DNA of 11,244 bases, taken from contig JAKPOE010000426.1 of assembly GCA_029548025.1 (NCBI GenBank), positions 1 through 11,244 on the forward strand, written 5' to 3'. Source of the stretch: Spirochaetota bacterium. GTDB lineage: Bacteria > Spirochaetota > UBA4802 > UB4802. A program made the position numbers and the translations under genes. Below are positions 5,944 to 11,244 of this stretch, in pieces. Under the pieces are notes generated by a model. The model was not told where the DNA came from. It saw only the letters and a program-made list of their open reading frames with translations, and did not search any database. Each line of letters starts with the position of its first letter. The first letter of the stretch is position 1.

Positions 5944-7920
5944 ATGAAAAAATATGTGATTTTTATCTTAATTGCATTTGTTGCATGTGCTACCGGGAAA
6001 AATACCGCTCATACCAAATCCCTTTCCAAAGAATTAAAAAGCCTTGTTAGTCAGTCATGTTTTGAGGTTGTAGTAAACAAGCCTGAAAAGGACACGTTAA
6101 CCTATGAAAAAGAACTTCCATGGCATTTGATTCCCTATAATATTCGTGTTGATAAATATTATTCAATTGGCACGGCGTTTGCTGTTTCGCCAACAGAGCT
6201 TTTAACCGCTTTCCATGTGCTGGATTTAAAAACCGATTCCCTTATCTATAAGGATTTTTATATACGGGACACTCAGGGTAACGTTTATGAAATAGATAAA
6301 ATTTTAGCTTTCGATAGTCATCGGGATTTCATCCGCTTCACGGTAAAGAACAAAACGTTTACAAAATATCTTAAACTAAAAGAAGAGCATGTTGTTGGCG
6401 ATACGGTGTACGCGGTTGGCAATGCATATGGTGAAGGCATCGTCATGCGTCAGGGCGAGCTTATTGGTACATATCCTGAGCCTGAGGATAACAGATTTAA
6501 GCTGTTAAAGAGCTCATCCGATGTTAACTTTGGCAATAGTGGTGGTCCTCTTGTTGATGATGACGCTAATGTTGTTGGTATTGTTATACAGCGTAAAGAT
6601 AATATCGCCTATTCACTGCCGGTAAGTGAGGTGTCAAAGACGGGGAACCGGGGTGTTTTTCATGTAAAGATGAATTTTGGATTTACATTGCTCCCTGAAA
6701 AAACGATAGTCAAGGATTATGATGACACGTTGCAACTCCCCATGGGGTATAAAGAAATAAAAAAAACATTTAACCAGCGATTCAAAAAATTTTATACTGA
6801 TACCATGGATCAATTTCTTGCTCAGGAAGGCAAAGGTATGTTTCCCAATGGTGATGAATCGCTTATCCCACTTTTTGATTTTACCGACAGTTACCTGTTA
6901 CAGGTCAATTACTTGAGCAAGGATAACAACAAATGGGCTATCTCAAATATTGAGTATAAAGAAACAAAGATCCGTAATAATGGTGTTATACGGATAGCAA
7001 ATCCTGATAAGCGGTTGCTGTTTATTGATATTTCCCGTCCTGATGACGTAAGCATGATGGATATGCTTAATGATCCAAAGGTTGGGATGAGGCTGGTATT
7101 AGAAGGGCAGAGCATTACGCGTGATTTTGGAGATGTTAAAACGCGTATTCTTTCATTAGGAGATCCAATAGCCACTGAATATCATACCGATAATTATCAG
7201 CGGAAATGGCGGCTGTGTATATGGGTAATGGAATATTCAGATGAGGCTATCATAAGTTGTACAACGCCAACACCTGAGGGTATGGCAGTCATAGTATTTG
7301 TATGCGAAACATCAGAAATTGAATTCTGGAAATATGATACCCTTAAACTGCTTAATTTTATACAGCTTTCATATTTTGGAAAGCTTAAAGATTGGAATGA
7401 TTTTTTATCGGTCAATAATACCATGTTACCCAGCGTTTTGAGTAATGTAACATTGAACTATCAGGTTAAGAAAAATCTTCAGTTTAATTCCATTGATTTC
7501 ACCATCAATGTTACCAATGATAGTATTGCAATAAACAATGATGTTAAAATGGGTGTAACGTTTGGTTATATCAGAAATAATAATGCTGCCCGATGGACAA
7601 TACGTCGGGTAATGCTCAGTGAAGATCAAAAAGATAACTATTTTGTGCTTATAAACTGGTATGCACCGGATACACGTTTACCCAAAGATTATATCACTTA
7701 CTGGGATAGTATTGTCAAAGGTGAGCATCCCTACACCATGAAACCATTTGCAAGCAATAGTACCACAAAGATTGCGGCGGTAGTAAAAAAGATACAGGAT
7801 CAATCTGAAAAAGTTACCAAGCTCTATACATTATTCCTGGGGAAGGCAGGCAAGGTTGAAGAAGAAAAGATGATTCAGGATTTTAAAATCCTGATGAATG
7901 GGATAACAATTAATAAATAG
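5944..7920 (+). CDS. Lipoprotein with trypsin-like (S1/HtrA-type) serine protease domain and long unknown C-terminus
   Basis: From the ATG at 5944 this is 658 residues. MKKYVIFILIAFVAC is a lipoprotein signal with a canonical lipobox and Cys15 as the acylated residue. Residues about 35-235 form a chymotrypsin-fold protease: GTAFAVSPTELLTAFHV carries His91, DSHRDFIRF carries Asp128, and FGNSGGPLV carries the nucleophile Ser199, so the triad looks intact. This is the HtrA/DegP-like style of protease domain, but no PDZ domain follows. Residues about 240-658 are a mixed region, with strands such as YLLQVNYL and FVLINWYAPD, that I cannot assign. The predicted site is the periplasmic or outer face of an envelope membrane, where it could act in protein quality control or on surface proteins; the substrate is unknown. 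It is transcribed alone, divergent from the nucleotidyltransferase-like gene and ending before a shared hairpin. Confidence 0.88.
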   Translation: MKKYVIFILIAFVACATGKNTAHTKSLSKELKSLVSQSCFEVVVNKPEKDTLTYEKELPWHLIPYNIRVDKYYSIGTAFAVSPTELLTAFHVLDLKTDSLIYKDFYIRDTQGNVYEIDKILAFDSHRDFIRFTVKNKTFTKYLKLKEEHVVGDTVYAVGNAYGEGIVMRQGELIGTYPEPEDNRFKLLKSSSDVNFGNSGGPLVDDDANVVGIVIQRKDNIAYSLPVSEVSKTGNRGVFHVKMNFGFTLLPEKTIVKDYDDTLQLPMGYKEIKKTFNQRFKKFYTDTMDQFLAQEGKGMFPNGDESLIPLFDFTDSYLLQVNYLSKDNNKWAISNIEYKETKIRNNGVIRIANPDKRLLFIDISRPDDVSMMDMLNDPKVGMRLVLEGQSITRDFGDVKTRILSLGDPIATEYHTDNYQRKWRLCIWVMEYSDEAIISCTTPTPEGMAVIVFVCETSEIEFWKYDTLKLLNFIQLSYFGKLKDWNDFLSVNNTMLPSVLSNVTLNYQVKKNLQFNSIDFTINVTNDSIAINNDVKMGVTFGYIRNNNAARWTIRRVMLSEDQKDNYFVLINWYAPDTRLPKDYITYWDSIVKGEHPYTMKPFASNSTTKIAAVVKKIQDQSEKVTKLYTLFLGKAGKVEEEKMIQDFKILMNGITINK

Positions 7921-7927
7921 TGAACAT

Positions 7928-7952
7928 TACACGCTGCCTTAGGCAGCGTGTA
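7928..7952. terminator. Strong hairpin between two convergent genes
   Basis: Positions 7928-7938 and 7942-7952 are perfect inverted repeats: an 11-bp GC-rich stem (core ACACGCTGCC with its complement) around the loop TTA. It lies in the 43-bp gap between the protease stop (7920) and the dehydratase stop (7964), so it can serve both strands. Neither side has a solid T-run, only T-rich sequence, so intrinsic termination may be partial or the hairpin may mainly protect 3' ends. Confidence 0.75.
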
Positions 7953-7963
7953 GTAAATAATTG

Positions 7964-9421
7964 TTATTGTTCTGATGCAATGATCTGTGCCAGGCGTTTT
8001 GCCAATTGCTGCTTTTCTTTTACATTTGATTCGCGTGCAATCATGATACGTTGAGCCTGCGGTGAGCCTGCTCCATGCATTGATTCGGTCAAATATCCTA
8101 CTGCTGCAGTTCCCATGGTTATATTTTCTATAAGGCGAAACAGCTTTATACGGTTTTCAGTTGGAACATCGTTTTTTGTTTTAAAATATTTTTTAATCCA
8201 TTTGCCTGCCTCAGGATGATATAGATCGTCGGCTGAAGGAAGGGTAACCAGTGCACCACCGGCTATATCCTGTGCTAAACGAGCAATCTCGTAGGGGAAG
8301 CGGGTAATATTCTGTTTATGAACATTGGCAAGCAACGTATTGACCATATAGGTACCCGGCTGTTCACACTTGCCTTCAGATGCACAGGCAATACAGCCGC
8401 AGTATAACGTTTCATTAAGATGTATCATTTCAATAATCTTGTCCTTTACATGGGATGCCTTTTCAGTACCGTTGTATTCAGCTATTGTTTGCGTTGCGCC
8501 AATCAATACATCGCCAACGCCAACCTTACATGCATAGCTCTGACGGTGATATGAAGCAAATCGTTCAACTAAATGGCCGGCAAAATCATATTCCTTATAC
8601 ATGAATATCCTGTCCCATGGAACAAAAACGTCATCAAAAACAATGAGTGCTTCATGACCACCAAACAGCGCATTACCCTGATCAATGGTATATTTTTCTA
8701 ACTTGCGTGTATCGCACGACTGCCTGCCATAGATATAAATAATCCCCGGCGTATCAGCAGGTACTGCAAAGGCAACAGCCCAGTCTTTATCTTCTTCGCG
8801 CATGGCGATAGTTGGCATGACAATAATCTCATGCGAATTTATTGCGCCGGTCTGATGCGCTTTGGCACCCCGCACGATTATACCGTCTTGTAATTCTTTG
8901 ATAACCCTTAAATACACATCAGGATCATCCTGCTTGTGTGGCGGAAGTGAGCGGTCACCTTTGGGATCGGTCATGGCACCGTCGCATACCAGATCATTAT
9001 TCTGTATGTATTCTAAATAGTGTAAAAAGCGTTGATAATAGTTTGTAGTATACGTTTGATCAATTGCATACGTTGTCATTGACAGAGCATTGAGTGCGTC
9101 CATTCCAACACAGCGCTGGAAACAACACCCTGTTTGTGAACCTAACAGCCTCCCCATCTTACTTTTTTTTACTAAATCATCAATACTTTGATGAATATGG
9201 GTAAACCGGTTGATAATATTCCCGGTGATGTGGGATTGTGCTGTCATAATCTCTTTATATTCATCCTTTTGAGCAAGAGCATAGGTCATTGCTACTGCAT
9301 TCAGTGAAGGCTTGATGATGGGATGATCAACAGGGTTTTCTATTCTTTGTCCAAACATATAGATGGTCCGGTTTAAACTACGGATACTTTCAACATAGTC
9401 AGAAGGTGTTTTCAAAGGCAT
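7964..9421 (-). CDS. abfD: 4-hydroxybutyryl-CoA dehydratase / vinylacetyl-CoA delta-isomerase
   Basis: At 485 residues this matches the length and order of AbfD, the FAD and [4Fe-4S] enzyme of the 4-hydroxyphenylacetate 3-hydroxylase superfamily. It dehydrates 4-hydroxybutyryl-CoA to crotonyl-CoA and isomerises vinylacetyl-CoA, in the cytoplasm. Visible signatures are SLNRTIYMFGQRIENPVDHP at the start, CCFQRCVGMDA with cluster ligands Cys100 and Cys104, DGAMTDPKGDRS, VRGAKAHQTGAINSHE, YGRQSCDTRK, YHRQSYACKVGVGD with His292 and Cys298, SHVKDKIIEMIHLNETLYC, and TESMHGAGSPQAQRIMIAR near the C-terminus, where the catalytic Glu of the family lies. The His-Cys spacing is one residue shorter than I recall for the Clostridium enzyme. 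The start is fixed by a strong Shine-Dalgarno. No CoA-transferase or 4-hydroxybutyrate dehydrogenase gene is in the window, so the pathway (4-aminobutyrate or succinate fermentation to butyrate) is inferred. It appears monocistronic. Confidence 0.95.
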   Translation of the reverse strand: MPLKTPSDYVESIRSLNRTIYMFGQRIENPVDHPIIKPSLNAVAMTYALAQKDEYKEIMTAQSHITGNIINRFTHIHQSIDDLVKKSKMGRLLGSQTGCCFQRCVGMDALNALSMTTYAIDQTYTTNYYQRFLHYLEYIQNNDLVCDGAMTDPKGDRSLPPHKQDDPDVYLRVIKELQDGIIVRGAKAHQTGAINSHEIIVMPTIAMREEDKDWAVAFAVPADTPGIIYIYGRQSCDTRKLEKYTIDQGNALFGGHEALIVFDDVFVPWDRIFMYKEYDFAGHLVERFASYHRQSYACKVGVGDVLIGATQTIAEYNGTEKASHVKDKIIEMIHLNETLYCGCIACASEGKCEQPGTYMVNTLLANVHKQNITRFPYEIARLAQDIAGGALVTLPSADDLYHPEAGKWIKKYFKTKNDVPTENRIKLFRLIENITMGTAAVGYLTESMHGAGSPQAQRIMIARESNVKEKQQLAKRLAQIIASEQ

Positions 9422-9429
9422 GACTATCT

Positions 9430-9436
9430 CCTCCTT
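9430..9436 (-). promoter_or_regulatory. Strong Shine-Dalgarno of the dehydratase gene
   Basis: The minus strand reads AAGGAGG at 9436-9430, 8 nt before the ATG at 9421. It is the best ribosome binding site in the window and fits a highly expressed catabolic enzyme. Confidence 0.85.
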
Positions 9437-9459
9437 ATAGTATAGTTAATGTACATTCA

Positions 9460-9489
9460 TGCATATGCACTCAATACTAAAAATGTCAA
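9460..9489 (-). promoter_or_regulatory. Candidate promoter with overlapping palindrome upstream of the dehydratase
   Basis: On the minus strand TTGACA (9489-9484) is followed after 18 bp by TATGCA (9465-9460), a weak -10. The -10 lies inside the perfect palindrome TGCATATGCA (9460-9469), which could be an operator or chance. Initiation near 9453 would give a leader of about 30 nt that includes the Shine-Dalgarno. Confidence 0.35.
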
Positions 9490-9759
9490 TAAAATTTATG
9501 AATTTGACAGTATATATCATACACAAAGTTAAATAATTGTATACAACGATAAGTCAATTCTAAAGAGGAAAGGGCAGGATGTCCAATATACTTTTTACTT
9601 TCGCCGCTAAAAGTCCACAACTCATTTGTCCATTGCAAAAACTTTGCATTTGAAATATCAGATATTGAGGAGTATTTTTTATGTTTGTTTATAAATCATG
9701 AAAATACAATAAAAGTAATATGAGATTGTGTAAAGAGTAAAAAATGAGAATAGATTAAA

Positions 9760-10497
9760 TCACGGATGCATCGTAAGCCATGACAGTATATACTGTAATA
9801 TCAGGTCTACATGCTTTGTTGATGTTAAGGTATGATCCCCGTCAGGTATGATGTGCATGGTGTGGGGTACACACAGGTTTTTTTGTATATCATACGCATG
9901 GGTAACGGGCACCACAGTATCATTATTGCCATGGATGATACATACCGGGACATCAATACGAGGCAGTAAGTGTATGAGTTGTATGCTGTTCAACTGATTG
10001 AGGGATGATGCTGCAATGGTATATTCACCTACAGCAACGCTATCACCATTGATGCCCAGCGGAGCAAGCGTTGTTACTAAATGCTGCAAATGGACGGGTG
10101 TTGCAATGATGCTGACACTTTTTATTGAAACAGTATACGGCATCATGGCACAGTAGTACAATGCTATTACACCTCCCATACTGGAACCTACAATATGAAG
10201 ATTTGCATTATAATGATTGGCTGCATATTCCAGTACGGCATTGAGCTCATGAGCACAGGCAGGGAGCTCTATGGTAAGCGGTGTACCTGATGCATAATCC
10301 CGTGTATAGCAATAGCTAAAGCTTATGACAGTATATCCATGTTGACATAACACGGGGGCGATCTGATTTATTTTATAGGCATCTTTAGAAGAAAAAAGTC
10401 CATGGCTATAGACAACAGTGCCTTTTGAATTATGAGCACTATAGACAATAGCGTCGACAGGTTGTTTATACGGAATGGTAATGGTGCGATAGTTCAT
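9760..10497 (-). CDS. Alpha/beta hydrolase (serine hydrolase, esterase-like)
   Basis: This 245-residue protein has the alpha/beta hydrolase layout. VVYSHGLFSSKDAY (about 28-41) is the strand and His-Gly loop forming the oxyanion hole. HIVGSSMGGVIALYY carries the nucleophile elbow G-x-S-x-G with Ser106. CIIHGNNDTVVPV supplies the acid Asp193, and DGDHTL supplies His222, giving a complete Ser-Asp-His triad. There is no signal peptide, so it is cytoplasmic. It resembles the small serine aminopeptidase/lysophospholipase-like hydrolases, but the substrate cannot be read from the sequence. The start at 10497 lies 8 bp after the stop of the small exported protein gene, so the two are cotranscribed, probably with the FMN enzyme gene before them. 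It has no clear Shine-Dalgarno, so translation may be coupled to the upstream gene. Confidence 0.88.
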   Translation of the reverse strand: MNYRTITIPYKQPVDAIVYSAHNSKGTVVYSHGLFSSKDAYKINQIAPVLCQHGYTVISFSYCYTRDYASGTPLTIELPACAHELNAVLEYAANHYNANLHIVGSSMGGVIALYYCAMMPYTVSIKSVSIIATPVHLQHLVTTLAPLGINGDSVAVGEYTIAASSLNQLNSIQLIHLLPRIDVPVCIIHGNNDTVVPVTHAYDIQKNLCVPHTMHIIPDGDHTLTSTKHVDLILQYILSWLTMHP

Positions 10498-10505
10498 GGT
10501 AATGG

Positions 10506-10961
10506 TTATTGTTTTTGTAATGAAATCACCGGTTCAAAATAACCTTCTGATGTTACTCCATCAATTACTATGGACAGTGGTTTAAGTTCAAGCATTTTTT
10601 TAGTATCCTTTTGTACTAGTGCAGCATGAAATACAAAATACGACGATTTAACATTGTAAAATCCACCAGTTCCATACACCGCATTGATGTTATCTACATT
10701 TTTCATCTGGCTTATGTTAATACGAAGTGTTTGGGGGTTATCCAGTGTATATACTCCCTTAAATACTACAGCATTGTTCTGTAAATAGAGTATGCAAACA
10801 GCCTGATAATTTTTAGCAAACCTGAACTCATAGCCATAGTTGCCTCTATATAAAAGTTTCCATCGCCCATGCAAATCGGTAAATTTAAGAGCAACACTAT
10901 TGCCAGCAATCATCATAAAGACTGCTGTAACAATGATATAATATCTATAGATTCTTTTCAT
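10506..10961 (-). CDS. Small exported protein of unknown function
   Basis: I do not recognise this gene as a named family. From the ATG at 10961 it encodes 151 residues. The first 24 or so (MKRIYRYYIIVTAVFMMIAG, then NSVA) are a Sec signal peptide with probable cleavage after SVA. The mature part begins LKFTDLHGRWKLLY and continues with alternating strands: YEFRFAKNYQAVCILYL, then AVVFKGVYTLD, then TLRINISQM. This rhythm (a G-x-W near the start, then F-x-G-x-Y) is reminiscent of lipocalin-like or small beta-barrel domains of periplasmic proteins; that is a resemblance only. A longer frame could start at a TTG at 10979, but it would place six residues before the signal, so ATG 10961 is preferred. 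It lies 21 bp after the FMN enzyme gene and 8 bp before the hydrolase gene, suggesting an operon. Confidence 0.7.
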   Translation of the reverse strand: MKRIYRYYIIVTAVFMMIAGNSVALKFTDLHGRWKLLYRGNYGYEFRFAKNYQAVCILYLQNNAVVFKGVYTLDNPQTLRINISQMKNVDNINAVYGTGGFYNVKSSYFVFHAALVQKDTKKMLELKPLSIVIDGVTSEGYFEPVISLQKQ

Positions 10962-10962
10962 G

Positions 10963-10989
10963 TAACTATCGCTTAACAATAACTATCGC
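10963..10989. repeat. Short direct repeat at a gene junction
   Basis: TAACTATCGC occurs at 10963-10972 and again at 10980-10989, one 17-bp step apart. The second copy covers the stop of the FMN enzyme gene and the first lies just before the ATG at 10961. It looks like a small tandem duplication at the gene junction. Confidence 0.5.
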
Positions 10990-11244
10990 CCCATAAAAGG
11001 TTGGTACACATTATGATTCAGTGAACGCACGATATCACTGCTGATATCGGTGATGGTAGCGCAGCCAGTCAGTATCATGGCCTTTTTAAGCTCTGTCTGC
11101 AAGGTTTTGAGATAATAAGATACTGCTTCAGAGCCCATGCCTACTGCTGCTATAGCAACAGGACGTCCTATAAGCACGTATTCAGCACCCAGTGCCAGCG
11201 CTTTTACAATATCAGCACCTGTTCTAAAACCACCGTCAATAACA
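10983..11244 (-). CDS. FMN-dependent alpha-hydroxyacid dehydrogenase, C-terminal part (5' end beyond window)
   Basis: The minus-strand frame is open from the right edge to a TAG at 10983-10985, giving the last 86 or so residues. It starts VIDGGFRTGADIVKALALGA and continues EYVLIGRPVAIAAVG. The D-G-G-x-R-x-G-x-D-[IV]-x-K-A-L-x-L-G-A...IGRP motif binds the FMN phosphate in the glycolate oxidase / L-lactate dehydrogenase family (FMN_dh). The following ELKKAMILTGCATITDI is the usual C-terminal helix of that family. Such enzymes oxidise 2-hydroxyacids such as lactate or glycolate to 2-oxoacids; the substrate and the catalytic His/Arg region lie outside the window. Type 2 isopentenyl-diphosphate isomerase shares the fold but has a different motif (SGGIR...GMA), so it is less likely. 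It is the first visible gene of the operon continuing to the small exported protein and the hydrolase. Confidence 0.85.
   Translation of the reverse strand, partial: VIDGGFRTGADIVKALALGAEYVLIGRPVAIAAVGMGSEAVSYYLKTLQTELKKAMILTGCATITDISSDIVRSLNHNVYQPFMGR

Larger units (their letters stand above)
9422..9759. other. 338-bp intergenic region between the dehydratase and the hydrolase
   Basis: This is the longest gene-free stretch. Its left third holds the dehydratase leader, Shine-Dalgarno and candidate promoter, plus a second TTGACA on the opposite strand (9504-9509) that makes an inverted pair with the promoter's -35. The middle holds a small inverted repeat, TGCAAA (9634-9639) and TTTGCA (9643-9648), with no T-run, so it is not a convincing terminator. 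A GAGGAG motif near 9669 precedes an ATG that opens only six codons. I see no RNA gene or coding region here. Confidence 0.6.

Noticed and set aside
5865..6050. 61-codon plus-strand frame overlapping the protease start
   Set aside because: It overlaps the signal peptide and N-terminus of the protease in another frame, and has no Shine-Dalgarno of its own.
6909..7629. Three minus-strand frames inside the protease gene
   Set aside because: They are antisense to the protease C-terminal region, which is an uninterrupted frame from an intact catalytic domain with a well-supported start.
9439..9444. TATACT on the minus strand as the -10 of the dehydratase promoter
   Set aside because: Initiation from it would begin inside the Shine-Dalgarno, and there is no -35 at a workable distance.
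9669..9704. GAGGAG followed by ATG on the plus strand
   Set aside because: The frame closes after six codons, so it is not a credible gene.

Overview
This window reads as chromosomal DNA from an uncultured Gram-negative bacterium with moderately AT-rich, tightly packed genes. A Spirochaetota-type host is my best guess. It rests on secreted Ig-rich proteins, lipoproteins with relaxed lipoboxes, a C-terminal FlgD-like Ig module on a surface protein, and an anaerobe-type 4-hydroxybutyryl-CoA dehydratase. No ribosomal or other phylogenetic marker is present, so this is inference.

Layout. Positions 1-1779 (minus) hold the first 593 codons of a large Ig/fibronectin-type lipoprotein that runs off the left edge. 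Divergent from it, 1894-4251 (plus) encodes a 785-residue secreted protein with a fibronectin III domain and a C-terminal FlgD-like module. Positions 4238-4661 (minus) hold a small two-gene cassette: a ~62-residue protein whose 3' end overlaps, in another frame, the start of a nucleotidyltransferase that appears to have lost its middle. Positions 4769-5755 (minus) encode a GT-A-fold sugar-nucleotidyltransferase-like protein with a good sigma-70-type promoter. Divergent from it, 5944-7920 (plus) encodes a lipoprotein with a trypsin-like protease domain and a ~400-residue C-terminal region I do not recognise. A strong hairpin at 7928-7952 separates it from the convergent gene for 4-hydroxybutyryl-CoA dehydratase (7964-9421, minus). 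Upstream of that, after a 338-bp spacer, a minus-strand operon contains the end of an FMN-dependent 2-hydroxyacid dehydrogenase (running in from the right edge), a small exported protein and an alpha/beta hydrolase.

Functional picture. The left half is envelope biology: two divergent adhesin-like or scaffold proteins and an outer-membrane-associated protease lipoprotein. The right half is metabolism. The dehydratase belongs to fermentation of 4-aminobutyrate, succinate or 4-hydroxybutyrate toward crotonyl-CoA, although its usual partners are not in the window. I see no mobile element, tRNA, rRNA, CRISPR array or phage gene. The most unusual points are the dual-coding overlap with the truncated nucleotidyltransferase, a one-residue contraction between two predicted iron-sulfur ligands of the dehydratase, and the unexplained C-terminal half of the protease lipoprotein.
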